A stretch of 12,383 nucleotides of DNA from Reyranella sp. (GCA_030679805.1 JAUXST010000177.1:1-12383), one strand, 5' to 3'; positions 1 to 6,539 are shown, counted from the stretch's first letter. Notes: generated by a model from the sequence alone, not told the origin. Translations and numbers: made by a program.

Positions 1-249
1 TGTGCGGCCTGCGTGCGCGACGACGGCGCCGACGTCGTCATCCTGGGCGGTGCGGGTCTTGCGGGCTTGGCTGCCAAGCTGAAGGCCAAGATCGAAGTCC
101 CTCTTCTTGATGGGGTTGCTTGCGCGATCTCCATGGCCGAAGGCCTCGCACTGCAGAAGCCGGTCAAGGCAACGCGCGGCACGCTCGCCCAGCCGGCGCC
201 GGTCGAGAGCATCAATCTCTCCAAAGGCCTCGCAAAGCTGCTCGGATAA
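1..249 (+). CDS. Asp/Glu/hydantoin racemase-family protein, C-terminal part
   Basis: The reading frame is open from the first base and ends at a stop at 247-249, so only the last 82 residues are visible and the true start lies outside the window. The segment has the C-terminal half-domain pattern of the Asp/Glu/hydantoin racemase superfamily: a hydrophobic strand ending in LGGAG, then a PLLDGVACA turn followed by an AEGL helix. Cofactor-independent racemases of this fold normally carry their second catalytic cysteine in an LGCxG motif. Here that position is glycine, so simple two-cysteine racemase chemistry is doubtful; the family also includes isomerases and decarboxylases that use one cysteine. 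The next gene starts 16 bp downstream on the same strand, suggesting a shared transcript. Family assignment is fairly sure, the substrate is unknown. Confidence 0.75.
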   Translation, partial: CAACVRDDGADVVILGGAGLAGLAAKLKAKIEVPLLDGVACAISMAEGLALQKPVKATRGTLAQPAPVESINLSKGLAKLLG

Positions 250-265
250 TCCTAGGCTCCCGGCC

Positions 266-1108
266 ATGCGGTTGGTCAGCTTTCGCCATGCGGGCGCACA
301 GAAAATCGGTGTGGTCGTGGACGGCGGCATCGTCGATCTGTCAGCGCGGAGCGGCGGTCGCTGGACAAGTCTGCGCGCCGTCCTCGCCGCCAAGGCGCTG
401 GATGAACTCGCCGCCGCGGCGAAAGGGGCGCCCGCCGACTTCAAGCTCGACGAGGTCGAGTGGCTACCGGTCATTCCCGACCCCGAAAAGATCCTCTGCA
501 TCGGCCTCAACTACGCGAGCCACGTCGGCGAAGTAGGACGGCAGCTTCCCACGGTTCCCAGCGTCTTCTCGCGCCTGCACAACACCCTTGTGGCGCAGGG
601 CGGCAACATCGTGCGCCCCAAGGCCTCGATCGATTTCGACTTCGAGGGCGAGCTCGCCATCGTGATCGGCGAGCGCTGTCGCCACGTCTCGCGCGCCAGC
701 GCCCTCTCCGTCGTCGCGGGCTACACCTGCTTCCTCGACGGCAGCGTGCGCGATTTCCAGAAGCACTCGGTGACGGCGGGCAAGAACTTCCCGGCGACCG
801 GACCGCTCGGCCCGTGGATGGTGACGTCGGACGTGATCGCCGATCCGCAGCGGCTCGAACTCACCACACGGCTGAACGGCAAGACCGTGCAGCACGACAC
901 GACGGATCACATGATCTTCGACGTCGCCACCATCATCGAATACCTCTCGACCGTGACCTGGCTCGAGCCGGGCGATATCATCGCCACCGGCACGCCGGAC
1001 GGCGTCGGCGCGGGCCGCAAGCCGCCGCTCTGGATGAAGAGCGGCGACAAAGTCGAGGTCGAGATTTCCGGCATCGGCACGTTGGGCGTCAATGTCGTCG
1101 ACGAGTGA
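266..1108 (+). CDS. Fumarylacetoacetate hydrolase (FAH) family protein
   Basis: The product is 280 residues, the usual length for FAH-fold hydrolases and isomerases. An N-terminal MRLVSF strand region is followed by the catalytic core beginning KILCIGLNYASH (about 76-86). Probable divalent-metal ligands are Glu127 and Glu129 in FDFEGELAIVIG and Asp158 in FLDGSVRDFQ. The GKNFPATGPLGPW loop (172-184) and TGTPDGVG (241-248) are family hallmarks. Members cleave or hydrate beta-diketo and 2-oxo acids, including late steps of aromatic meta-cleavage pathways, in the cytosol. The ATG at 266 is chosen because the fold begins there; residues upstream in the same frame overlap the preceding gene and look non-native. 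The ribosome site is weak, consistent with translational coupling. The last 17 bases overlap the MFS gene. The exact reaction is not assignable. Confidence 0.92.
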   Translation: MRLVSFRHAGAQKIGVVVDGGIVDLSARSGGRWTSLRAVLAAKALDELAAAAKGAPADFKLDEVEWLPVIPDPEKILCIGLNYASHVGEVGRQLPTVPSVFSRLHNTLVAQGGNIVRPKASIDFDFEGELAIVIGERCRHVSRASALSVVAGYTCFLDGSVRDFQKHSVTAGKNFPATGPLGPWMVTSDVIADPQRLELTTRLNGKTVQHDTTDHMIFDVATIIEYLSTVTWLEPGDIIATGTPDGVGAGRKPPLWMKSGDKVEVEISGIGTLGVNVVDE

Positions 1109-2357
1109 ACCGATCGGCCTGCCGGCCGAGGTCGCCTCCGACACCAAATGGAACCGCGAGACCAAGGTGATCGCACTGATCGCCGTGGCGCATTTCGTCA
1201 GCCACGTGCACATCATGCTGCTGCCGCCGCTGTTCGGCGAAGTGCGCGAAGCCTTTGGCGTCAGCTTCATCCAGATCGGCCTGGCGCTGACGGTCTTCAA
1301 TGTCGCCTCGGCGCTGCTGCAGACGCCGGCCGGTTTCCTGGTCGACCGCATCGGTCCGCGCGTCATGCTGACCGGCGGCTTGCTGCTGGGTGCCGCCGCC
1401 ATCGCCGCTGCCGCCCTGCTGCCGGGCTACTGGTTCTTCGTCATCTCCTACGGTTTCCTGGGTGTGGCCAACACGGTCTATCACCCGTCCGACTACACGA
1501 TCCTGTCGGCCACCGTCGACCACCGGCGGATCGGCAAAGCCTTCTCGATCCACACCTTCGCGGGCTACCTGGGCTCCGGCGTCACCCCTGCCCTGGTCCT
1601 GGCTTGTGCCGCGATCTGGGGCTGGCGCGGCGGCTTCCTGTTCGCCGCGGGCCTCTCCTTCGCCATCGCCCTGCTGGTGATCGTGGCCGGCAGCATCCTG
1701 CCGCGCGTCGTGCACAAGCCCGGCCAGACGCCGGCGAAGGGCCCCTCTTCCGATGGGACCAAGGTCGGCTTCGGCCTGCTGCTGAGCGCGCCGATCCTGC
1801 GCAACCTGCTGTTCTTCTTCTGCCTCGCCATGGCCAATGGCGGCATCCAGACCTTTACCGTGGTCGGCATGGGCGCCATCCACGGCACGCCCTTCTCGGT
1901 GGCGAACGTGGCGCTGTCGGGCTTCCTGCTGATGAGCGCCGGCGGCGTGCTGCTGGGCGGCATCATCGCCGACCGCACGCCGCATCACGAGCGCGTCGCC
2001 GCCATCGGGTTCGCCTGCACTTCGACCATGGCCATCCTGATGGCGTGGGTGAACATGCCGGCCGCCGCGCTGATCGGCGTCATGTCGCTGGGCGGGTTGC
2101 TCAACGGCATGATCCAGCCGTCGCGCGACATGATGGTGCGCGCCGTCACCCCACCCGGGTCGTTCGGCAAGGTGTTCGGCTTCGTCAGCACCGGCTTCAA
2201 CCTGGGCGGCATGGTTGCCCCCCTGCTCTACGGCTGGCTGATGGACCAGGGCGAGCCGCGCGCCATCTTCATGATCGTCGTCGGATTCATCCTTCTCGCG
2301 CTGGTGACCGCGATCACCCGCGCCAAACCACCAGGAAACACCGCATGGACTCGCTAG
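1092..2357 (+). CDS. MFS transporter, fosmidomycin-resistance (Fsr)-like
   Basis: The product is 421 residues with about 12 predicted membrane helices in two six-helix halves joined by a polar linker (about 205-225). The loop between helices 2 and 3 has the MFS motif A pattern GFLVDRIGPR (81-90), and a degenerate copy, GGIIADRTPHHER, lies at about 289-301. HFVSHVHIMLLPPLF in helix 1 and the VYHPSDYTILSA segment (129-140) resemble the Fsr branch of the superfamily, which couples proton movement to export or import of small molecules in the inner membrane. It starts inside the end of the FAH gene and overlaps the nitroreductase gene by 13 bases, so it is probably in one operon with both. That suggests transport of a pathway substrate or product; direction and substrate are inferred, not seen. 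Confidence 0.93.
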   Translation: MSSTSEPIGLPAEVASDTKWNRETKVIALIAVAHFVSHVHIMLLPPLFGEVREAFGVSFIQIGLALTVFNVASALLQTPAGFLVDRIGPRVMLTGGLLLGAAAIAAAALLPGYWFFVISYGFLGVANTVYHPSDYTILSATVDHRRIGKAFSIHTFAGYLGSGVTPALVLACAAIWGWRGGFLFAAGLSFAIALLVIVAGSILPRVVHKPGQTPAKGPSSDGTKVGFGLLLSAPILRNLLFFFCLAMANGGIQTFTVVGMGAIHGTPFSVANVALSGFLLMSAGGVLLGGIIADRTPHHERVAAIGFACTSTMAILMAWVNMPAAALIGVMSLGGLLNGMIQPSRDMMVRAVTPPGSFGKVFGFVSTGFNLGGMVAPLLYGWLMDQGEPRAIFMIVVGFILLALVTAITRAKPPGNTAWTR

Positions 2358-3205
2358 CGCCCGCCACCACCGGCACCAAGGCCGAAGCTCTCGCCCAGCG
2401 CTACGGCGCCGACGCGCTCAAGGATTGGCAGGGGCCGCCAGCCGGGCCGTGGAACGAGACCATCGCCCTCATGCTCGATCACCGTTCGGTGCGCGGCTAC
2501 AAGCCCGACCCGGTGCCGCCCGGCACGCTGGAGACGCTGATTGCCGCGGCGCAATCGGCCGCTACCAGTTCCAACATGCAGTGGTGGTCGGCCATCGCCA
2601 TTACCGATCCGGACAAGAAGAAGGTGCTGGCCGAGATCGCCGGCGGCCAGAAGCATATCGAGCAGTGCCCGCTCTACATCGCCTGGGTGGCCGACATGTC
2701 GCGCAATGCGCGGATCTCGGAGGCCGAGAAGACCGACTTCGAATGCATGCCCTGGCTCGAAACCTTCATGGTCGCCTGCATCGATGCCGCCCTCGCCGCC
2801 CAGAATGCCGTGGTGGCCGCCCAATCGATCGGCCTGCGCACGGTCTATATCGGCGCCATGCGCAACGACCCGGTCCGCGTCGCCGAGCTGCTCGGCCTGC
2901 CGCCCCAGTCCTTCGTCGTGTTCGGCCTCTGTGTCGGCTACGCCGCCGACAACAAGGCCGAAGGCGAGGTGAAGCCGCGCCTGCCGCAATCCATCGTGCT
3001 CCATCATGAACGCTACGACGCCGCCCAAGAGACGGCCCGCCGCACCACCTACGATGCGGAAATGAGCAAATTCTCGGCCCGTCACGAGCTGCAGGCCGCG
3101 ACCTGGACCCAGCGGGTGCTGAACCGGCTGGGGCCGCTCAAGTCGATGAACGGCCGCGAGACGATCCGCGCCTCGCTGAAGAAGCTCGGCTTCGAGATCA
3201 AATAG
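2345..3205 (+). CDS. NfsA/FRP-type NADPH-dependent flavin nitroreductase
   Basis: The product is 286 residues, slightly longer than typical NfsA (about 240). Flavin-binding signatures are HRSVRGY (46-52), the SSNMQ segment (75-79) and IGLRTVYIGAMRN (162-174). PRLP (211-214) sits where NfsA-type enzymes have a conserved KPR(L/M)P stretch near the NADPH site. Members bind FMN and reduce nitroaromatics, quinones or flavins in the cytosol. An AGGAAA ribosome site lies about 7 bases before the ATG. The gene overlaps the MFS gene end by 13 bases and is the last of a four-gene co-directional run. The substrate could be a nitroaromatic or quinone, in keeping with the dioxygenase downstream, but this is inference. 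The N-terminal ~35 residues before the core look like an extension. Confidence 0.9.
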   Translation: MDSLAPATTGTKAEALAQRYGADALKDWQGPPAGPWNETIALMLDHRSVRGYKPDPVPPGTLETLIAAAQSAATSSNMQWWSAIAITDPDKKKVLAEIAGGQKHIEQCPLYIAWVADMSRNARISEAEKTDFECMPWLETFMVACIDAALAAQNAVVAAQSIGLRTVYIGAMRNDPVRVAELLGLPPQSFVVFGLCVGYAADNKAEGEVKPRLPQSIVLHHERYDAAQETARRTTYDAEMSKFSARHELQAATWTQRVLNRLGPLKSMNGRETIRASLKKLGFEIK

Positions 3206-3260
3206 CGTCACCGAAAGAGGACGCAGGACTGTCACTTTCGCAGCCGTCCACAAATCGCGA

Positions 3261-3282
3261 AAAGCCAGCCGCGGCGGGCTTT
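3261..3282 (+). terminator. Imperfect palindrome after nitroreductase gene, possible terminator
   Basis: AAAGCC at 3261-3266 pairs with GGCTTT at 3277-3282 around the self-complementary GCCGCGGC, with one A-G mismatch on each flank of the core. It begins 56 bases after the nitroreductase stop. There is no strong downstream T-run, so it may be a weak or Rho-assisted end of the operon, or a protein-binding site. Confidence 0.25.
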
Positions 3283-3476
3283 GCCAATTCTGGACAGGCG
3301 TTTTCAAACCGCGGCCGAAGAGCCGTGCCGTCCAGCCGGTGTCCACAAGTAAAAAGGCCGACGCGGAAAGCGCCAGCCTGAACGAAATTAAAGCCCGATC
3401 CTGCTGAACCTGCAACTCACATTTACGTGAGCAACTGCTGGCACTGCTGGCAGGGCCGAGGCCGAATCGCCGCCGC

Positions 3477-3490
3477 TTGACCAGGATCAA
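3477..3490 (+). promoter_or_regulatory. FNR/FixK-type (CRP-FNR family) operator upstream of extradiol dioxygenase
   Basis: TTGACCAGGATCAA matches the FNR/FixK box TTGAT-N4-ATCAA at nine of ten defined positions. Its centre is at 3483.5. A class II activated promoter (box centred at -41.5) would begin transcription near 3525, with a weak CATCCT -10-like hexamer at 3514-3519 and a leader of about 28 bases before the ATG at 3553. The geometry is consistent but activity is inferred. Confidence 0.45.
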
Positions 3491-3552
3491 GGCGCGGCCG
3501 GCCGGCCCGCCTGCATCCTTTTGCCTTGACGACGATCGAAAGGGATCGGTTC

Positions 3553-4551
3553 ATGGCCGCAGCGGAACCCCTCCACGACATCGCCCATCTCGGCGGCGTC
3601 GAACTCTTCACGCCGCTACCGGACCCCAGCCTGTGGTACTTCCGTGACCTCCTCGGCATGGAGGTCGCCCATACGGCCGGGTCGAGCGTCTACCTGCGCG
3701 GCTACGGCGACCATGCGGCGAGCACGCTCAAGCTGACGGCGGCGCCCAAGCCCGGCGTCGGCTGCGTCTCGTGGCGCGCCATGAGCCCGGCGGCGCTCGA
3801 ACGTCGCGCGCAGGCCATCGAGGCGGCGGGCCTCGGCGTCGGCTGGACCAACGGCGACTTCGGGCGCGGCCGCAGTTACCGCTTCCACGATCCCGACGGC
3901 CACCTGATGGAAATCTACTACGAGGAGCAGAAGTTCGTGGCGCCGCCGGAGCTGCGCTCGACGCTGAAGAACCAGCCGCAGAAATACACTGGCCGCGGCG
4001 TCGGCGTGCGCCGCACCGACCATCTCGCCCTGCTGGCCGGCGACGTCGGCCGCAACCGCCGCTTCGCTCAGGAGCTGCTGGGCTTCCAGCTGCGCGAGCA
4101 GGTGATCTTCGAGGAGGGCAGGAACGAGATCGGCTCGTGGATGAGTCCGACCGCGGTGCACCACCAGCTCGCCTACGTGGTCGACGTGAAGGGCGGGCAC
4201 GGCCGCCTGCACCATTTCTCGCTGTGGGTCGACAATCGCGAGGACGTGCTGCGGGCCGCCGACATCCTGGCCGAGAACCACATCTTCATCGAAGCCGGCC
4301 CTTCCAAGCACAACAACTCGCAGGGCTTCTACCTTTATTCCTACGAGCCCGGCGGCAACCGCGTCGAAATCTATTCCGGCAGCTACCTGGTGTTCGCCCC
4401 GGACTGGGAGCCGGTGACGTGGAACGAACAGGAACGCGGCACCGGCACCTACTGGGGCGCCGCCCTGCCCGATAGTTTTATCCAATACGCCACGCCCGAC
4501 ATCGACGGCAAGGAGACGCCGGACGCTCCGAAACTGCCGGTGTTCTTCTGA
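3553..4551 (+). CDS. Extradiol ring-cleavage dioxygenase, catechol 2,3-dioxygenase (XylE)-like
   Basis: The product is 332 residues with two vicinal-oxygen-chelate modules (about 12-125 and 152-285), the architecture of type I extradiol dioxygenases. Likely Fe(II) ligands in the C-terminal module are His157 (RRTDHLALL), His220 or His221 (GRLHHFSLW) and Glu272 (GNRVEIYSG). SKHNN (251-255) and YLYSYEPGGNR (260-270) correspond to active-site His and Tyr regions. The stretch HHFSLWVDNREDVLRAADI and the PVTW near 287-290 closely resemble XylE. Such enzymes open catechols next to the diol using O2. The ATG at 3553 has an AAAGGGA ribosome site about 8 bases upstream; an in-frame TTG at 3526 is a less likely start. 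It is transcribed alone, convergent with the GNAT gene 16 bp away. The specific catechol is unknown. Confidence 0.93.
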   Translation: MAAAEPLHDIAHLGGVELFTPLPDPSLWYFRDLLGMEVAHTAGSSVYLRGYGDHAASTLKLTAAPKPGVGCVSWRAMSPAALERRAQAIEAAGLGVGWTNGDFGRGRSYRFHDPDGHLMEIYYEEQKFVAPPELRSTLKNQPQKYTGRGVGVRRTDHLALLAGDVGRNRRFAQELLGFQLREQVIFEEGRNEIGSWMSPTAVHHQLAYVVDVKGGHGRLHHFSLWVDNREDVLRAADILAENHIFIEAGPSKHNNSQGFYLYSYEPGGNRVEIYSGSYLVFAPDWEPVTWNEQERGTGTYWGAALPDSFIQYATPDIDGKETPDAPKLPVFF

Positions 4552-4567
4552 GCGGCGACCCTGCGGA

Positions 4568-5029
4568 TCAGCCTTCGAGCTTCTTGTCGTAGAACACCGA
4601 CCATTTCACGTCAGGATAATCGAGCACCGGTCCGCAGCGCGTGAAACCCGAGCGCTCGTAGACCTTCCAGGCGGCATAGTGGCGGTCACCGGTCTCCAAC
4701 ACGAGACGCGTCAGCCCTTTGGACCGCGCCAGCACCTCGATGCGGCTAACGATCTCCTCGCCGATCCTGCGGCCGCGATGCGAGGGTCGCGTGTACATGC
4801 GCTTCACCTCACCGATGCCATCAGCATGGCGCTTGAGCGCCCCGCACGCCACCGCCGCACCATCCTCGCGGGCGATGAAGACAGTCGTGTCGGCATCCGC
4901 CATCTGCTCCACGGCCAGGTGATGGCAGTGCTCGGGCGGCGTCAGCTCCAGCAGGACGGCGTTCAGCTCGGCAATGAGCGTGCGGACCTCGTCCTGCAGC
5001 GGTGTCTCGACGGCGACGGAAATGGTCAT
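4568..5029 (-). CDS. GNAT-family N-acetyltransferase
   Basis: The product is 153 residues, normal for a single GNAT domain. Acetyl-CoA-binding motif A is seen as EVKRMYTRPSHRGRRIGEE (74-92), with the pyrophosphate-loop residues in RGRRIG. Motif B follows as LVLETGDRHYAAWKVYERSGF (109-129), with the conserved Tyr124 and the GF ending typical of the fold. It would transfer an acetyl group from acetyl-CoA to an amine on a small molecule or protein. A strong GAGGAGGA ribosome site precedes the ATG. It lies 27 bp downstream of the MNT nucleotidyltransferase gene on the same strand, so the two are probably cotranscribed. It is shorter than TacT-type GNAT toxins and has no RHH (DUF1778) partner nearby, so a toxin role is not supported. 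Confidence 0.88.
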   Translation of the reverse strand: MTISVAVETPLQDEVRTLIAELNAVLLELTPPEHCHHLAVEQMADADTTVFIAREDGAAVACGALKRHADGIGEVKRMYTRPSHRGRRIGEEIVSRIEVLARSKGLTRLVLETGDRHYAAWKVYERSGFTRCGPVLDYPDVKWSVFYDKKLEG

Positions 5030-5056
5030 TTTCTGGCAGCGTCCTCCTCGCAGACT

Positions 5057-5374
5057 TCAGGCGCCATAAAGCAGACACCGGTCGCGCCTGATCGTAGCGA
5101 GCCTGTAAGGATTGGTGATGTTGCGCTCGCGCACCAAGTCAACTGGCCGACCGAACAGCTCCGCCATCTCGTCCCGCAATCTGGCTACGTCGAACAGGCT
5201 CCAGTCGGCATCGGGTGCATACTCGACCAGCAGGTCGACGTCGCTGTCCGGACGCGCATCGCCACGCGCCTGCGAGCCGAACAGGGTCAGCTTGGCGATC
5301 TTCCAGCGGCGGCACAATGCGTCAAGCTTGTCCGGCGGCGGAGCGACGAACTCGGCCATGAAAAATTGTAGCAT
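5057..5374 (-). CDS. MNT-type minimal nucleotidyltransferase (MntA-like), no HEPN partner
   Basis: The product is 105 residues, the size of minimal nucleotidyltransferases. It shows the polymerase-beta-fold signature GS-x10-DxD: Gly33-Ser34 in LFGSQARG, then Asp45 and Asp47 in SDVDLLVEY. A third acidic residue, Asp79, sits in RPVDLV. In HEPN-MNT toxin-antitoxin pairs (MntA/HepT) such proteins AMPylate and neutralise the HEPN RNase. No HEPN (DUF86) gene lies next to it: the following gene is a GNAT. It could be an orphan antitoxin, a decayed module, or an enzyme with another target. The ATG at 5374 has GGAGAGG about 9 bases upstream; a start at 5359 is possible but has no clear ribosome site. 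Confidence 0.85.
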   Translation of the reverse strand: MLQFFMAEFVAPPPDKLDALCRRWKIAKLTLFGSQARGDARPDSDVDLLVEYAPDADWSLFDVARLRDEMAELFGRPVDLVRERNITNPYRLATIRRDRCLLYGA

Positions 5375-5549
5375 GTCGGCTGCCTCTCCCCAATCCGACG
5401 GGCCTGCCTGCCAAGCAGGCAGGCTCTACCAACTTGCTGGCAGCCTGGACGACGCTTATCTAGACCGCAGGATCAGGACGGAAACCGGCGACATCGCCTC
5501 CCTGGAGAGGTTGCGGGAGTGGTTGGCAAATGAACCGCGTCAGGCTTGA
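5373..5549 (+). CDS. Possible small or remnant ORF of unknown function
   Basis: From an ATG at 5373 this frame gives 58 residues. The first ~20 are encoded partly by the palindrome at 5402-5424. The remainder, roughly from LYQLAGSLDDAY to WLANEPRQA, has a charged helical character that looks more like real protein than noise. There is no clear ribosome site, and the ATG overlaps the divergent nucleotidyltransferase start codon. Its stop lies 20 bases inside the next small ORF, which would fit translational coupling. I do not recognise a family. It may be the 3' remnant of a gene whose 5' part was lost or disrupted. Confidence 0.25.
   Translation: MSAASPQSDGPACQAGRLYQLAGSLDDAYLDRRIRTETGDIASLERLREWLANEPRQA
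5402..5424. repeat. Perfect palindrome, 10-bp arms with 3-base loop
   Basis: GCCTGCCTGC at 5402-5411 is the exact reverse complement of GCAGGCAGGC at 5415-5424, with CAA between. There is no T-run on either side, so a simple intrinsic terminator is unlikely. Shape and setting, between divergent small genes, resemble a REP-type dispersed palindrome. Only one full copy is visible in this window. Confidence 0.6.
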
Positions 5550-5748
5550 AGAGTTGGAGAAGGCACTGGACCGTCGAAAGGCCGAGCTGGGCTTTTCGGG
5601 CGGCGAATATGTGCTGCCCAACGCCGGCGCCAACCGCACCGCCGAAAAACGCAAGTTGCTGGAGGCGATCCGGGATGCCGCGTCCCGCGCGGGGAAGACG
5701 CCGGCTTTCGTGCCGGCGCCGTCCGGCATGCCGAAGACAAAGACCTAA
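5530..5748 (+). CDS. Small hypothetical protein
   Basis: This is a 72-residue ORF with an ATG at 5530 and a GGGAGTGG-like ribosome site about 10 bases upstream. The N-terminal half is strongly helical and charged (LEELEKALDRRKAELGF), the middle contains GGEYVLPNAGANRTAEKRK, and the tail is Pro/Lys-rich. No membrane segment, signal peptide or catalytic motif is visible. It overlaps the preceding small ORF by 20 bases and converges with higA, whose stop is 38 bp away. Composition and spacing favour a real gene, but I do not recognise the family and propose no function. Confidence 0.5.
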   Translation: MNRVRLEELEKALDRRKAELGFSGGEYVLPNAGANRTAEKRKLLEAIRDAASRAGKTPAFVPAPSGMPKTKT

Positions 5749-5786
5749 GACGTCGAACGGAAGCTGCGGACGGAGCGGGCGTCGCC

Positions 5787-6095
5787 TCACGCGGCGATTT
5801 TCAGAGGCCGTGCACGCTCTATCCGGCCTCGCTCCCGCGGGCTGTGCAAAGCATTCCAAAGATCGGTGCGACGCTGGACATTCAACCAGAAGTCCGCCGT
5901 GTTGCCGAAGACGCGGGCCAGGATGAGAGCAGTCGACGCCGTCACGTTCCGCCGGTCGTTGCACAATTCGTTCACATGCTTGCGCTGAACGCCCATCGCC
6001 TTGGCGAGCGCACCCTGCGTCAGTCCCAGCGGCTGCATGAACTCTTCGATAAGGATTTCACCGACCGTGGCCGGCTTGCGCTTCGTAGTCAGCAT
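5787..6095 (-). CDS. higA: HigA-type antitoxin, XRE-family
   Basis: The product is 102 residues, typical for HigA antitoxins. A helix-turn-helix of the XRE type runs from about 24 to 62: LTQGALAKAMGVQRKHVNELCNDRR, then the TASTALILARVFG helix. NTADFWLNVQRRTDLW (65-80) is the characteristic HigA signature. HigA binds and neutralises the HigB RNase and represses the shared promoter. The ATG at 6095 is chosen because it lies 13 bp after the higB stop with a GAGG ribosome site about 8 bases before it; the frame upstream only shadows higB. As usual for this family, the antitoxin is second in the operon. Confidence 0.93.
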   Translation of the reverse strand: MLTTKRKPATVGEILIEEFMQPLGLTQGALAKAMGVQRKHVNELCNDRRNVTASTALILARVFGNTADFWLNVQRRTDLWNALHSPRERGRIERARPLKIAA

Positions 6096-6108
6096 GGTTC
6101 GCCTCGCT

Positions 6109-6405
6109 TCACCGGTAGCTATGGTCGTCGAGATAGACGTCCGCCGCTTCGCCCTTGCCACTGTCCCACCGGAACACCAGCCGCCATTGCCTGTTGACGC
6201 GGATCGAATGGAAACCCGCCAGATTGCCGCGCAGCTTCTCGAAATGATTGCTGGGCGGCACGCGCAAATCCTGATCGGTCGTCGCATCGTCGATCATCTG
6301 GAGCTTGCGGAACACCCGACTTTCGAGATCGGACGGAACCTTCCGTGACCGAACATCGTCGACGAAGAAGGCCCGTAACCACTCATCCCGAAAGCTCGTG
6401 ATCAT
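6109..6405 (-). CDS. higB: HigB-type toxin, RelE/ParE superfamily mRNA interferase
   Basis: The product is 98 residues, close to other HigB toxins. The C-terminal half has the family core: the LRVPPSNHFEKLRG segment (47-60), then GFHSIRVNRQWRLVFRW (64-80) and the ending DVYLDDHSYR. HigB is a ribosome-dependent RNase that cleaves translated mRNA when free of HigA. All core segments and the start are present, so the module looks intact. An AGGGT ribosome site precedes the ATG at 6405. The gene is divergent from the lipoprotein gene, with a short inverted repeat in between that could be the HigA operator. Confidence 0.93.
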   Translation of the reverse strand: MITSFRDEWLRAFFVDDVRSRKVPSDLESRVFRKLQMIDDATTDQDLRVPPSNHFEKLRGNLAGFHSIRVNRQWRLVFRWDSGKGEAADVYLDDHSYR

Positions 6406-6429
6406 CAGAATGACCCTAGTTTAGCCCTA

Positions 6430-6448
6430 TGTACCACTCTATAGTACA
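6430..6448. promoter_or_regulatory. Inverted repeat in higBA/lipoprotein divergent region, candidate HigA operator
   Basis: TGTAC at 6430-6434 and GTACA at 6444-6448 form a perfect 5-bp inverted repeat centred 34 bp upstream of higB. The stretch is AT-rich against its surroundings. A TACAAT hexamer at 6445-6450, with a weak TTAGCC 18 bases upstream, could be a + strand promoter for the lipoprotein gene, so the repeat may overlap promoters in both directions. HigA binding is inferred from position. Confidence 0.4.
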
Positions 6449-6539
6449 ATGCACAAGGCGTCCCCGCACGATTGTCATGTTCCGCGGACTTTCACGGCTG
6501 TTCTATGATAGATGCCGCTCAACCGAAGGTTGCTCGCCC

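Larger units (their letters stand above)
3206..3552. other. Intergenic region between nitroreductase and dioxygenase genes
   Basis: This 347-bp stretch has no convincing ORF. It holds an imperfect palindrome (3261-3282) and two related segments sharing CAGCCG and TCCACAA, at 3241-3253 and 3333-3348 (the second has GTG inserted). A perfect 9-bp tandem repeat ACTGCTGGC lies at 3434-3451, and an FNR-like box at 3477-3490. It therefore probably contains the end of the upstream operon and the promoter of the dioxygenase gene. Confidence 0.6.

Noticed and set aside
107..265. Upstream in-frame extension of the FAH gene
   Set aside because: The added residues are Arg/Ser-rich, overlap the racemase coding end and have no place in the FAH fold; the ATG at 266 fits the family.
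1089..1988. - strand open frame opposite the MFS gene
   Set aside because: Gln/Arg/His-rich shadow of a membrane protein gene, no ribosome site or family pattern.
3616..4485. Long - strand open frame opposite the dioxygenase
   Set aside because: Biased composition without recognisable motifs; the + strand encodes a complete metal-binding dioxygenase.
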